Shown: piece after piece, positions 37,994 to 53,279 of the stretch
Position numbering within the stretch: position 1 is the stretch's first letter
Layout of the letters: every line of letters starts with the position of its first letter
Origin: Magnetospirillum molischianum DSM 120
GTDB taxonomy: Bacteria > Pseudomonadota > Alphaproteobacteria > Rhodospirillales > Magnetospirillaceae
Reading direction: 5' to 3'
DNA: 64,000 nucleotides
Assembly: GCF_000294655.1 (NCBI RefSeq)
Contig: NZ_CAHP01000034.1
Location: 99,302-163,301 of the forward strand
Notes under the pieces: generated by a model
Database searches by the model: none
Told to the model about the DNA's origin: nothing
The model's input: the letters and a program-made list of their open reading frames with translations, nothing else
Made by a program: the position numbers and the translations under genes

Positions 37994-38869
37994 ATGACCC
38001 AGGACAGTACCAGCCTCGACTCCCTTCGCCGTGAAATCGACAGTATCGACGAGTCGATTCACGATTTGTTGATCCAGCGTTCCGCGCTGGTCGAACGGAT
38101 CGCCAATGCGAAGGGCGAAACGATTACGGTGCTTCGCCCCGGACGCGAAGCCGAGATTTTGCGCCGTCTGCTCGCCCGTCATCGCGGGCAATTCCCGCGC
38201 ATGGCTCTGGTTCGGATCTGGCGCGAAATGATCGGTGCGCTGCTGGCGATCCAGGCCCCCTTCGCCGTCGCGGTCCAGTCTTCCGGGCGCGGTCCCGATT
38301 TCATCGAACTGGCCCGCAATCATTTCGGTGTCGTGGTGCCGCTCCAGGCTTGTCGAACTGCCGGTCAGGTGGTGCGCGCCGTTGCCGATAGCGAGGCTTC
38401 GGCCGGATTGGTGTCGATGCCCGCCGGAATCGAGATGGCTGACGAGCCTGAGCCGTGGTGGGCCAGTCTGGCCGTCGGCAGCGGAGAAGCCCCCCGCGTC
38501 GTCGCCCGTCTGCCGTTCGTCTCGCCGCCGCTTTCTTCCGGTGTGGCCGAGTTGCCTCAGGCGCTGGTGATTGCGTGCCGCGATCATGACGATACCGGCG
38601 ACGACCGCACCTTGGTCGTGCTGGAGACCGGCCCCGACGTCAGCCGCGACCGTCTGCGCGCCGCCATGGCGGCGGGAGGGCTGGAATCGGCCGGGTTGCT
38701 GGCAATTTGCCGTCGCGGCGACGCCTGGCTGCATCTGATCGAGATTCAAGGGCACGTCGCCGTTGGCGATCCCCGTTTGGCGCGGCTGGCCGCCCAGCGC
38801 GAGCCGGTGGCTCACGTTTCGGTGATCGGCGGCTACGCCACGCCTCTTCCCCCCGAAAGCATTCCCTGA
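37994..38869 (+). CDS. Chorismate mutase (AroQ) with a C-terminal prephenate dehydratase/ACT-like remnant
   Basis: 291 residues. Residues 1-90 form an AroQ mutase: SLDSLRREIDSIDESIHDLL, then IQRSALVERIANAK and RPGREAEILRRLL, with Arg12, Arg29, Lys40, Arg48/51, Glu52 and Gln87 at the expected active-site places. The enzyme turns chorismate into prephenate. Beyond residue 90 the text (FIELARNHFG, TAGQVVRAVADSEASAGLVS) resembles a prephenate dehydratase fold without its catalytic Thr-Arg-Phe. The end (RTLVVLETGPDVSRDRLRA, LHLIEIQGHVAVGDPRL) resembles an ACT domain. The start at 37994 begins just before the mutase; a longer frame begins at 37919. It is followed by hisC and tyrC. Confidence 0.85.
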   Translation: MTQDSTSLDSLRREIDSIDESIHDLLIQRSALVERIANAKGETITVLRPGREAEILRRLLARHRGQFPRMALVRIWREMIGALLAIQAPFAVAVQSSGRGPDFIELARNHFGVVVPLQACRTAGQVVRAVADSEASAGLVSMPAGIEMADEPEPWWASLAVGSGEAPRVVARLPFVSPPLSSGVAELPQALVIACRDHDDTGDDRTLVVLETGPDVSRDRLRAAMAAGGLESAGLLAICRRGDAWLHLIEIQGHVAVGDPRLARLAAQREPVAHVSVIGGYATPLPPESIP

Positions 38870-38911
38870 GCTAAAGAGCTATTTCGTGCCGTAACCTAGG
38901 AGTTTCCGCCC

Positions 38912-40015
38912 GTGTCCGCTCCCGCGCCCCGTCCCGGCATCATGGATGTCCGTCCCTATGTCGGTGGCGAATCCGCCCTTGAGGGTGTTAGCCGCGTCAT
39001 CAAATTATCCTCGAACGAGGGTGCCCTGGGGCCGAGTCCCAAGGCGATGGAGGCGCTCGCGGCGCTGGCTCCCGAAATCCACCGCTATCCCGATGGTGGA
39101 GCTACTGAATTGCGTGCCGCTATCGCCGCCCGCTTCGGCTTCGCGGCGGATCGGATCGTCTGTGGTGCCGGTTCGGACGAATTGCTGGGCCTGTTGTGCC
39201 GGGCCTATGCCGGGCCGGGCGACGAGGTGCTGCAATCCGAGCACGGCTTCCTGATGTACGCGATTGCCGCCAAGGTCAGCGGCGCCACCCCGGTCAAGGC
39301 GGCCGAGGTCGATCTGACCGCCAGCGTTGATAATCTGCTGGCGGCGGTAACACCGCGTACCAAGATCGTTTATCTCGCCAATCCCAACAATCCGACCGGC
39401 ACCTATCTGCCGAAGGACGAGGTGGCGCGGCTGCGTGCCGGTCTGCCCGATCATGTTCTGCTGGTCATCGACGCCGCTTATTCCGAGTTCGTTTCGGCCG
39501 AGGATTATTCCTGCGGCAAGGAACTGGTCGAGGCTGGCGAGAATACCGTGGTCTGCCGCACCTTCTCGAAGATCTATGCCCTGGGCGGCCTGCGCCTGGG
39601 CTGGGCCTATTGCCCCGACTCGATCGCGGACGTGCTGAACCGGGTGCGCGGCCCGTTCAATGTTTCGTCGTCGGCGCTGATTGCCGGTCTGGCTGCCTTC
39701 AACGACACCGAGCACTATGCCCGTGCCAAGTCCCACAACGAGGCATGGCGTTCCTGGTTGGCTGACCGGCTGACCGAACTTGGCCTGACCGTGGTGCCCA
39801 GTGTGGCGAACTTCCTCCTCGTCCACTTCCCGCACGAGGCCGGGCGCGATGCCGCTGCCGCCGATGCCTATCTGCGTCGCAATGGTATCATCGTCCGGGC
39901 GATGGCCAGCTATGGCCTGCCCGACAGCCTGCGTATCACCATCGGTAATGCCGAGGAAACCCAGGCGGTGGCGGAGACCCTGGCCACGTTCCTTGCCGGC
40001 GAGGCAGAAGGATGA
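38912..40015 (+). CDS. hisC: Histidinol-phosphate/aromatic aminotransferase
   Basis: 367 residues, class I/II PLP aminotransferase. Seen: substrate-side IKLSSNEGALGPSP (usually N-E-N-P; here NEGA), GAGSDELLGLLCRAY, the Asn-Pro-rich IVYLANPNNPTGTYLP, VIDAAYSEF, and the PLP lysine in TFSKIYALGGLRLGWAYC. Placed between chorismate mutase and tyrC, it may also serve phenylalanine and tyrosine synthesis, as HisC homologues do in this arrangement. It begins with GTG and overlaps tyrC by 4 nt. Confidence 0.94.
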   Translation: MSAPAPRPGIMDVRPYVGGESALEGVSRVIKLSSNEGALGPSPKAMEALAALAPEIHRYPDGGATELRAAIAARFGFAADRIVCGAGSDELLGLLCRAYAGPGDEVLQSEHGFLMYAIAAKVSGATPVKAAEVDLTASVDNLLAAVTPRTKIVYLANPNNPTGTYLPKDEVARLRAGLPDHVLLVIDAAYSEFVSAEDYSCGKELVEAGENTVVCRTFSKIYALGGLRLGWAYCPDSIADVLNRVRGPFNVSSSALIAGLAAFNDTEHYARAKSHNEAWRSWLADRLTELGLTVVPSVANFLLVHFPHEAGRDAAAADAYLRRNGIIVRAMASYGLPDSLRITIGNAEETQAVAETLATFLAGEAEG

Positions 40016-40899
40016 CCGACGAGTCATCCTTCGATACCGTTTGTCTGGTCGGGATCGGTCATATCTGTGCGTCTCTGGCGGTGGCACTGCGTCGGAACGG
40101 CTTGGCCCGGCGCCTGGTGGCGTTGGAGATTGACCCCGAGGCTCGTCGCGTTGCCCTGGAGATGGGGCTGGTTGACGAGGCTACCGACGACCCCGCCCGC
40201 GCCGTTCCCGGTGCGGGGTTGGTGGTGGTCGGCGTTCCGGTGGGAGCGATGGAGCAGGTCGGTGCCGTGATCGGCCCGCATCTGACCGCGGGAACCATTG
40301 TCACCGATACCGGCTCGGTCAAGCAGGCGGTGGTGCGCGACCTGGGGCCGCATATCCCCGACGGGGTGCACTTTATTCCCGGCCATCCCATCGCGGGCAC
40401 CGAGCATTCCGGTCCGTCCAGCGCCGTTGACGGGCTGTTCGTCGGGCGTTGGCAGATTTTGACTCCGGTGCCCGGGACCGACGAGGCGGCGCTGGAGCGT
40501 CTGTCCGAGATGTGGCGGCGGATCGGCTCGGATGTCGAGATCATGGACCCGCAGCATCACGATAAGGTGCTGGCGATCACCTCGCATCTGCCGCATCTGA
40601 TCGCCTATACCATCGTCGGCACCGCGAGCGATCTCGAAGGCCATCTTCAGCACGAGGTCATCAAGTTCTCGGCCTCGGGTTTTCGCGATTTCACCCGCAT
40701 CGCCGCGTCCGATCCCGTGATGTGGCGCGACGTCTTCCTCAGCAATCGCGAGGCGGTGCTGGAAGTCATCCAGCGCTTCACCGAGGATCTGACCGCGTTG
40801 CAGCGGGCGATCCGCTGGGGCGAGGGCGAGACCTTGCAGCAAAAATTCACCGAGACCCGCGCGATCCGCCGGGCCATTATCGATGCCCGTCAGGCGTGA
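40012..40899 (+). CDS. tyrC: Prephenate/arogenate dehydrogenase (TyrA family)
   Basis: 295 residues. It oxidatively decarboxylates prephenate or arogenate toward tyrosine. Family signatures: IVTDTGSVKQAVVRDL, FIPGHPIAGTEHSGP with the catalytic His, and the helical dimer domain (ITSHLPHLIAYTIV, SASGFRDFTRIAASDP). The nucleotide motif reads CLVGIGHICASLA: Gly14 and Gly16 are present but the third glycine is Cys19. It overlaps hisC by 4 nt (ATGA), forming a chorismate mutase-hisC-tyrC unit. Whether prephenate or arogenate is preferred cannot be decided. Confidence 0.93.
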   Translation: MTDESSFDTVCLVGIGHICASLAVALRRNGLARRLVALEIDPEARRVALEMGLVDEATDDPARAVPGAGLVVVGVPVGAMEQVGAVIGPHLTAGTIVTDTGSVKQAVVRDLGPHIPDGVHFIPGHPIAGTEHSGPSSAVDGLFVGRWQILTPVPGTDEAALERLSEMWRRIGSDVEIMDPQHHDKVLAITSHLPHLIAYTIVGTASDLEGHLQHEVIKFSASGFRDFTRIAASDPVMWRDVFLSNREAVLEVIQRFTEDLTALQRAIRWGEGETLQQKFTETRAIRRAIIDARQA

Positions 40900-44246
<3,347 letters not shown>

Positions 44247-44376
44247 AGCGATTCCGCTGGATTCCGCCCCATCCTTTAGGGTGGCGAAAACCCCTCCGGG
44301 TAGGGTATGTTCGAATGGGTCTAGTGATTGCGGACCTGTTTGCTGCAAGCGCGCTGGAATGAACGATATTTCGTAG

Positions 44377-45471
<1,095 letters not shown>

Positions 45472-45494
45472 AAAAACACAGGGAGCAAACGCGA

Positions 45495-46691
<1,197 letters not shown>

Positions 46692-46693
46692 TC

Positions 46694-47569
46694 ATGGCCG
46701 TTCTCGTTAATTCCGAGACCAAGGTGATCTGCCAGGGCTTTACCGGCGCTCAGGGCACCTTCCATTCCGAGCAGGCGATCGCCTACGGCACCAAGATGGT
46801 CGGTGGCGTCACTCCGGGCAAGGGCGGCACCTCGCACCTTGACCTCCCGGTGTTCAACACCGTCGCCGAGGCCAAGGCCCGCACCGGCTGCAATGCCACC
46901 GTGATCTATGTGCCGCCGCCGTTCGCCGCCGACGCCATCCTTGAGGCGATCGACGCCGAGATCGAATTGGCCGTCTGCATCACCGAGGGCATTCCGGTCG
47001 CCGACATGCTGGCGGTCAAGCGCGCCCTGGTTGGGTCGAAGACCCGGCTGATCGGGCCGAACTGCCCCGGCGTCATCACCCCCGGCGAGTGCAAGATCGG
47101 CATCATGCCCGGTCATATCCATCGCCGCGGCAAGGTTGGCATCGTGTCGCGTTCGGGCACCCTGACCTATGAAGCGGTGGCGCAGACCACGGCTGCCGGT
47201 CTGGGCCAGACCACCTGCATCGGTATCGGTGGCGATCCGATCAACGGCACCAACTTCGTCGATAGCCTGGAAATGTTCCTGGACGATCCCGAGACCGAGG
47301 CGATCATCATGATCGGCGAAATCGGCGGCGATGCCGAGGTCAAGGGTGCCGAATTGCTGCGCGACTCGAAGATCAAGAAGCCGACCGTCGGCTTCATCGC
47401 CGGTCGTACCGCACCTCCGGGCCGCCGCATGGGTCATGCCGGTGCGGTGATCTCGGGCGGTAACGACACGGCCGACTTCAAGATCGAGGCCATGCGTTCG
47501 GCTGGAATCGCCGTTGCCGAATCTCCGGCGGCGTTGGGTTCGACGATGCTGGCTCTTCTGAAGGGCTGA
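46694..47569 (+). CDS. sucD: Succinyl-CoA synthetase alpha subunit
   Basis: 291 residues. The CoA-binding domain has [19 protein letters not shown] and [18 protein letters not shown]. The ligase domain holds the phospho-histidine in [16 protein letters not shown], with [18 protein letters not shown] and [19 protein letters not shown]. The start follows sucC by two bases, so the subunits are made together. Confidence 0.98.
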   Translation: MAVLVNSETKVICQGFTGAQGTFHSEQAIAYGTKMVGGVTPGKGGTSHLDLPVFNTVAEAKARTGCNATVIYVPPPFAADAILEAIDAEIELAVCITEGIPVADMLAVKRALVGSKTRLIGPNCPGVITPGECKIGIMPGHIHRRGKVGIVSRSGTLTYEAVAQTTAAGLGQTTCIGIGGDPINGTNFVDSLEMFLDDPETEAIIMIGEIGGDAEVKGAELLRDSKIKKPTVGFIAGRTAPPGRRMGHAGAVISGGNDTADFKIEAMRSAGIAVAESPAALGSTMLALLKG

Positions 47570-47721
47570 TCCCGCTCCCCCGGTCCGGCGACGTCGGAAT
47601 GTCGGACCGGGGCCTATCGGCAATGCCGATGGTTCGAGACGCAGGCCAGGGTGGCGTCCCGGCGGCGCCGCTCCGCCCAAACGTGAAAGGGGCGCGGGCG
47701 ATCCCCGCGTTGATTCCCAGG

Positions 47722-50655
47722 ATGACCAGGCACTCCGAGGAAATGTCCTTTCTGAGCGGCGGCAACGCCGTTTTTATCGCCGAGTTGTATGGTCGCTATC
47801 TTGACGATCCGGCCTCGGTTGACCCGTCCTGGGTCCGCTTTTTCCATGAATTGCACGATGATCCCGGCGCACTGGCGGGAGACTTCAAGGGACAGGGCGC
47901 GCTTCGTCGCGACTTGAAGGTGATCGGTGCCGCCGATCCCGATGCGCCGCCCGCGAAGAAAGACGCCAAGGCCGCCGCCACGGCGTCCGATCCGGCGGCG
48001 ATCCGTCAGGCCCAGCTGGATTCGATCCGCGCCCTGATGTTGATTCGCTCGTACCGGGTGCGCGGCCATCTCCAGGCCGAGCTGGACCCGTTGGGGCTGA
48101 CCGCGCAGGAACAGCATCCCGAGCTTGACTACCGGACCTACGGCTTCACCGATGCCGATCTCGACCGCGAGATCTTCATCGACAATGTGTTGGGGCTTGA
48201 ATCTGCCAGCCTGCGCAAGATCATGCAGGTTCTGCGTGATACTTACTGCGCCCGCATCGGCGTTGAGTTCATGCATATCCAGGATCCCGATCAGAAGGCC
48301 TGGATTCAAAAACGCATCGAATCGATTCACAACCGAACCGACTTCACCCCGCGTGGCAAGCAGGCGATTTTGGAACGCCTGACCGAGGCCGAGGGGTTCG
48401 AACGCTTCCTGCAACTGAAATATACCGGGACCAAGCGGTTCGGGCTGGAAGGCGGCGAAACAGTCATTCCGGCGCTGGAACAAATCCTGAAGCGCGGCAG
48501 CCAGCTTGGTCTTAATGACGTGGTGATGGGAATGGCCCACCGCGGACGTCTGAACGTGCTGGCCAACTTCCTGAAGAAGCCGTATCAGGCGATCTTCTCG
48601 GAATTTCAGGGCAATGCCGCCCATCCCGAGGACGTTCAGGGATCGGGCGACGTCAAATACCATCTGGGCACTTCGGGCGATCGCGATTTCGACGGCAAGG
48701 TGGTGCACCTGTCGCTGGTGCCCAACCCGTCGCATCTTGAAGTCGTCGGGCCAGTGGTGGTCGGCAAGGTTCGCGCCAAGCAGACCCATCGCGGCGATAC
48801 CGAGCGGACCAGCGTGTTGGGCATCATCCTGCACGGCGATGCCGCCTTTGCCGGTCAGGGGATCGTGCCGGAAACCTTCCTGTTGTCGCAGTTGAAGGGG
48901 TACGCCACCGGCGGCACGCTGCACATCATCATTAATAATCAGATCGGCTTTACTACCGCGCCGCAATATTCGCGTTCCGGCCCATATTGCTCGGATGTGG
49001 CGAAGGGCTTCCAGGCTCCGGTGTTCCACGTCAATGCCGACGATCCCGAAGCGGTGGTGCATGTCGCCCGGATCGCTATCGAATTCCGTCAGGAATTCAA
49101 AAGCGACGTCGTGATCGACATGCAATGTTATCGCCGCCAAGGCCATAACGAAGCGGATGAACCCGGCTTTACCCAGCCGCTGATGTACCGCAAGATCGCC
49201 GGTCATCCGACGACGCGAGCGATTTACGGTGCCAAGCTGGTCGCCGAGGGGGTCATGACCGCCGAGGAGGTTGAGGCCGTTTCCGCCGATTTCCAGGCGC
49301 TGCTGGAACGCGAGTTCCAGGCGTCGAAATCGTTCAAGGTCAACAAGGCCGACTGGCTCGAAGGCAAGTGGCAGGGCATCGTCCAGCTTGCCGACGAAGA
49401 GGAATTCCGCGAGGAAAAGACCGGCGTTCCGATCGACCTGCTGCGTGAGGTTGGCCTGGGGCTGGCTCGGGTGCCCGAGGGGTTCGCCGTCAACCGCAAG
49501 GTCTTGCGCCAGCTTGACGCCAAGCGCGAGATGATCGAGTCCGGGGCCGGGATCGATTGGGCGACCGCTGAGGCGCTGGCCTTTGGCACGTTGCTGGTCG
49601 AGGGTAATCCGGTGCGGCTATCCGGTCAGGATTGCGGACGCGGCACCTTCTCGCAGCGTCATTGCCGTCTGGTCGATCAGGAGACCGAGGCCCGGTTCGA
49701 ACCGCTGAATCTGTTGCGTGAGGATCAGGCCCGGTTCGAGGTGATCGACAGCCCTCTGTCGGAAGAAGCGGTGCTGGCGTTCGAATACGGCTATTCCCAG
49801 GTCGAGCCGAATTCGCTGGTGATGTGGGAAGGCCAGTTCGGCGATTTCGCCAACGGCGCTCAGGTCATCATCGACCAGTTCATTTCCTCGGGCGAGTCGA
49901 AGTGGCTGCGGATGTCCGGTTTGGTGCTGCTGTTGCCGCACGGCTATGAAGGCCAGGGGCCGGAACATAGTTCGGCGCGGTGGGAGCGTTATCTTCAGCT
50001 TTCGGCCGAAGACAATTGGCTGGTCTGTAACGTCTCGACCCCGGCCAATTACTTCCACGCCTTGCGCCGCCAGTTGCGCCGCAATTACCGCAAGCCGCTG
50101 GTCATCATGACGCCGAAATCGTTGCTGCGGCACAAGCTGTGCGTCTCCAATCTGGACGAGTTCCAGGCCGGAACCCGGTTCTATCGGGTGTTGGCCGAGA
50201 CCGCCCATTTGATCGCCGATGCCAAGATCCGCCGGGTGCTGCTTTGCTCCGGCAAGGTCTATTATGACCTGCTGGAGGAACGGACTCGTCGCAATCTCAA
50301 CGATGTCGCGATCATTCGGGTCGAGCAGCTCTATCCCTGGCCCAAGGATGCGATCAAGCATCAGTTGGCGCGTTACCCCAACGCCGAATTGCTGTGGGTT
50401 CAGGAAGAGCCGGCCAATATGGGGCCGTGGACTTTTGTCGATCGCCGCATCGAATTCATTTGCGAGGAACTCGACCTCAAGGCGAAGCGGGCGGTCTATT
50501 GCGGCCGCAAGGCGGCGGCCTCGCCCGCCAGCGGTTTGTACAAGACTCACGTCGCCGAACAGCAGGCGATCATCGAGAAAGCTCTGGTCGGCGATCAGAG
50601 CGATTTGTTCCAGCCGTTCCGCCGCGCCACCAAATTGTCGCGGCTGCACGCATAG
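47722..50655 (+). CDS. sucA: 2-Oxoglutarate dehydrogenase E1 component
   Basis: 977 residues. The protein starts TRHSEEMSFLSGGNAVFIAE and has the early ELYGRYLDDPASVDPSWVR segment needed to bind the complex. Thiamine-diphosphate binding and E1 core motifs follow (VVMGMAHRGRLNVLANFLKK, HIIINNQIGFTTAPQYSRS, HVNADDPEAVVHVARIA, YRRQGHNEADEPGFTQP), and LLLPHGYEGQGPEHSSARWE lies later. It decarboxylates 2-oxoglutarate. An in-frame open region extends upstream to 47599 but lacks family similarity; I chose the ATG at 47722. Confidence 0.96.
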   Translation: MTRHSEEMSFLSGGNAVFIAELYGRYLDDPASVDPSWVRFFHELHDDPGALAGDFKGQGALRRDLKVIGAADPDAPPAKKDAKAAATASDPAAIRQAQLDSIRALMLIRSYRVRGHLQAELDPLGLTAQEQHPELDYRTYGFTDADLDREIFIDNVLGLESASLRKIMQVLRDTYCARIGVEFMHIQDPDQKAWIQKRIESIHNRTDFTPRGKQAILERLTEAEGFERFLQLKYTGTKRFGLEGGETVIPALEQILKRGSQLGLNDVVMGMAHRGRLNVLANFLKKPYQAIFSEFQGNAAHPEDVQGSGDVKYHLGTSGDRDFDGKVVHLSLVPNPSHLEVVGPVVVGKVRAKQTHRGDTERTSVLGIILHGDAAFAGQGIVPETFLLSQLKGYATGGTLHIIINNQIGFTTAPQYSRSGPYCSDVAKGFQAPVFHVNADDPEAVVHVARIAIEFRQEFKSDVVIDMQCYRRQGHNEADEPGFTQPLMYRKIAGHPTTRAIYGAKLVAEGVMTAEEVEAVSADFQALLEREFQASKSFKVNKADWLEGKWQGIVQLADEEEFREEKTGVPIDLLREVGLGLARVPEGFAVNRKVLRQLDAKREMIESGAGIDWATAEALAFGTLLVEGNPVRLSGQDCGRGTFSQRHCRLVDQETEARFEPLNLLREDQARFEVIDSPLSEEAVLAFEYGYSQVEPNSLVMWEGQFGDFANGAQVIIDQFISSGESKWLRMSGLVLLLPHGYEGQGPEHSSARWERYLQLSAEDNWLVCNVSTPANYFHALRRQLRRNYRKPLVIMTPKSLLRHKLCVSNLDEFQAGTRFYRVLAETAHLIADAKIRRVLLCSGKVYYDLLEERTRRNLNDVAIIRVEQLYPWPKDAIKHQLARYPNAELLWVQEEPANMGPWTFVDRRIEFICEELDLKAKRAVYCGRKAAASPASGLYKTHVAEQQAIIEKALVGDQSDLFQPFRRATKLSRLHA

Positions 50656-50691
50656 AAAATAAAAGACAATAGGATCAAGGGAAGCACCGCC

Positions 50692-51864
50692 ATGTCGACC
50701 GAAATCAAGGTTCCCACGCTGGGCGAATCCGTCACCGAGGCCACCGTCGCCAAATGGTTCAAGGCGGTCGGCGAGACCGTTCGCGCCGACGAATCTCTGG
50801 TCGAATTGGAAACTGATAAGGTGACCGTCGAGGTGCCGTCTCCGGCCTCCGGCGTTCTGACCGAGATCATCGTTGCCAGCGGAGCGACCGTTGGTGTTGG
50901 TGCTGTGTTGGGGCTGATCGGCGAGGCGGGAACCCAGCCGATCATTCCGGCGTCCAAGCCCGTGGCGGCCCCGGCTGCCGCTACCGCGCCTGCTGCTCCG
51001 GCGGTGATGCCCTCGGCCAAGAAGATTGCCGCCGATGGCGGTCTCGATCCCGCCGCTCTGGCCGGGACCGGCAAGGACGGTCGGGTGACCAAGGGGGACG
51101 TGCTGTCGGCGCTGGCCGCGCCGGTTCCTACGCCTGCCGCTGCTCCGGCCGCCGATTTGGGCGGGCGTGAGGAACGGGTGAAGATGACCCGTCTGCGCAA
51201 GCGGATCGCCGAGCGTCTGAAGGATGCGCAGAATACCGCCGCGATGCTGACCACCTTCAACGAGGTGGATATGACCGCGCTGTTCGATCTGCGCAATCAG
51301 TACAAGGACGCGTTCGAGAAGAAACACGGAACCAAGCTTGGGTTCATGTCCTTCTTCGTCAAGGCTTGTGTCGCCGCGTTGAAGGAATGGCCGGCGGTCA
51401 ATGCCGAGATCGCGGGCGACGAATTGATCTATAAGAAATATTACGATATCGGCGTTGCCGTCGGTACGCCCCAGGGGCTGGTGGTGCCGGTGGTGCGCGG
51501 AGCCGATCAGTTGTCCTTCGCCGGGATCGAGCAGACCATCGCCGGGCTGGGCAAGAAGGCCCGCGACGGCAAGTTGACGATGGAAGACCTTAGCGGCGGC
51601 ACCTTCACCATCTCCAACGGTGGGGTCTATGGCTCGCTGATGAGCACCCCGATCCTTAACCCGCCGCAATCGGCGATCCTGGGCATGCACAAGGTGCAGC
51701 AGCGGCCGATGGTGATGCCGGATGGCAGCATCGCCGCCCGCCCGATGATGTATTTGGCTCTGTCTTACGACCACCGCATCATCGACGGCCGCGAGGCCGT
51801 ATCGTTCCTAGTCCGGGTCAAGGACGGGATCGAAGATCCCTCGCGTCTGCTGCTGGAGGTCTAG
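50692..51864 (+). CDS. sucB: 2-Oxoglutarate dehydrogenase E2, dihydrolipoyl succinyltransferase
   Basis: 390 residues. One lipoyl domain carries the modified Lys in [16 protein letters not shown]. An Ala/Pro-rich linker, an E1/E3-binding domain ([32 protein letters not shown]), a second linker and a catalytic domain follow, with [18 protein letters not shown] containing the active His and Asp. It passes the succinyl group to CoA. It lies 36 bp after sucA and five before lpd. Confidence 0.98.
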   Translation: MSTEIKVPTLGESVTEATVAKWFKAVGETVRADESLVELETDKVTVEVPSPASGVLTEIIVASGATVGVGAVLGLIGEAGTQPIIPASKPVAAPAAATAPAAPAVMPSAKKIAADGGLDPAALAGTGKDGRVTKGDVLSALAAPVPTPAAAPAADLGGREERVKMTRLRKRIAERLKDAQNTAAMLTTFNEVDMTALFDLRNQYKDAFEKKHGTKLGFMSFFVKACVAALKEWPAVNAEIAGDELIYKKYYDIGVAVGTPQGLVVPVVRGADQLSFAGIEQTIAGLGKKARDGKLTMEDLSGGTFTISNGGVYGSLMSTPILNPPQSAILGMHKVQQRPMVMPDGSIAARPMMYLALSYDHRIIDGREAVSFLVRVKDGIEDPSRLLLEV

Positions 51865-51869
51865 AACCG

Positions 51870-53279
51870 ATGTCCGATTCTTCCTTCGATCTTGTTGTTA
51901 TCGGTGGCGGTCCGGGCGGCTATGTCGCCGCGATCCGCGCCGCGCAATTGGGCCTGTCGGTCGCCATTGTCGAAAAGCGTCCGACGCTGGGTGGCACCTG
52001 TCTTAATGTCGGCTGCATTCCGTCAAAAGCGTTGTTAACGGCCTCGCACCATTATCACACCGCTGCCCATGGGTTGGGAGCCTTTGGCGTCAAGGTCGCG
52101 GGGGTCGAACTCGATCTGCCCGCGATGATGGCCCATAAGGACAAGGTGGTTGCCGACAACACTAAGGGCATCGATTTCCTGCTCAAGAAGAACAAGATCG
52201 CCCGTATCCTCGGGGCCGGGTCGCTGGCCGGGGACGGTCGGGTGACGGTGACCGCGCCGGATGGAGCCGTCTCGACCCTGACCGCACGGGCGATCGTGTT
52301 GGCGACCGGGTCCGAGGTGACTCCGTTGCCGGGGCTTACCATTGATGAAGAGGTGTTCGTCTCCTCCACCGGTGCCCTGGCCCTGCCCAACGTCCCCAAA
52401 CGGCTGGTGGTGATCGGTGGTGGCGTGATCGGTCTGGAACTTGGCACCGTGTGGGGCCGGTTGGGGGCCGAGGTGACTGTGGTCGAATATCTCGACCGCA
52501 TCCTGCCGTTCCACGACCTTGACGTGTCAAAGACGATGACCCGCCTGCTCGGCCAACAGGGGATGAGCTTCAAGCTGGCGACCAAGGTGCTGGCGGGTGA
52601 GCGCAAGGGTGACGGCGCGGTTCTGACGCTGGAGCCTGCCGCCGGAGGCGCGGCCGAGACCCTGGATGCCGACGTGGTGCTGGTCGCGATCGGCCGCCGT
52701 CCCTTCGTCGAGGGACTGGGGCTGGAGACGGTCGGGATCGAACGAACCGCTCGCGGTTTCGTCAAGATCGATGGCTCGTTCCGCACCAATGTCCCTGGCG
52801 TCTATGCCATCGGCGATGTCGTCGGAGGTGCGATGTTGGCGCACAAGGCCGAGGATGAAGGCGTTGCCCTGGCCGAAATTCTTGCCGGTCAGCACGGTCA
52901 CGTCAATTATGAGGCGATCCCCTCGGTGGTCTATACGTGGCCGGAAGTCGCATCGGTCGGCCGCACCGAGGAGCAGTTGAAGGAGGCCGGAACCGCCTAT
53001 ACGGTCGGCAAGTTCCCTTTCCTCGCCAACGGCCGCGCCCGCTCGATGAACGACACCGATGGTTTCGTGAAGATTCTCGCCGATGCTGCCACCGATCAGG
53101 TGTTGGGCGCCCACATCATCGGCCCCAATGCGGGCGATCTGATCGCCGAAATTGTTCTGGCGATTGAGTTCGGCGCGGCAGCCGAAGACATCGCCCGGAC
53201 ATGCCACGCCCATCCCACCTTGTCCGAAACGGTCAAGGAGGCGGCGCTGGCCGCCAACGGGCGAGCTCTTCACGTTTGA
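51870..53279 (+). CDS. lpd: Dihydrolipoyl dehydrogenase (E3)
   Basis: 469 residues. The FAD motif is LVVIGGGPGGYVAAIRAA, the redox disulfide LGGTCLNVGCIPSKALL, the NAD motif LVVIGGGVIGLELGTVWGR, and the C-terminal dimer interface has CHAHPTLSETVKEAAL with the His-Glu pair. It reoxidises lipoamide for the oxoglutarate and possibly pyruvate complexes. It is the last gene of the TCA operon, followed by a hairpin. Confidence 0.97.
   Translation: MSDSSFDLVVIGGGPGGYVAAIRAAQLGLSVAIVEKRPTLGGTCLNVGCIPSKALLTASHHYHTAAHGLGAFGVKVAGVELDLPAMMAHKDKVVADNTKGIDFLLKKNKIARILGAGSLAGDGRVTVTAPDGAVSTLTARAIVLATGSEVTPLPGLTIDEEVFVSSTGALALPNVPKRLVVIGGGVIGLELGTVWGRLGAEVTVVEYLDRILPFHDLDVSKTMTRLLGQQGMSFKLATKVLAGERKGDGAVLTLEPAAGGAAETLDADVVLVAIGRRPFVEGLGLETVGIERTARGFVKIDGSFRTNVPGVYAIGDVVGGAMLAHKAEDEGVALAEILAGQHGHVNYEAIPSVVYTWPEVASVGRTEEQLKEAGTAYTVGKFPFLANGRARSMNDTDGFVKILADAATDQVLGAHIIGPNAGDLIAEIVLAIEFGAAAEDIARTCHAHPTLSETVKEAALAANGRALHV

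Noticed and set aside
47599-47721. In-frame extension of sucA by 41 codons
   Set aside because: The extra residues have no similarity to E1 proteins and the normal N-terminus begins at 47722.
49618-51774. 700-residue open frame opposite sucA-sucB
   Set aside because: It crosses two certain genes on the other strand and the intergenic gap; codon bias belongs to the plus-strand genes.
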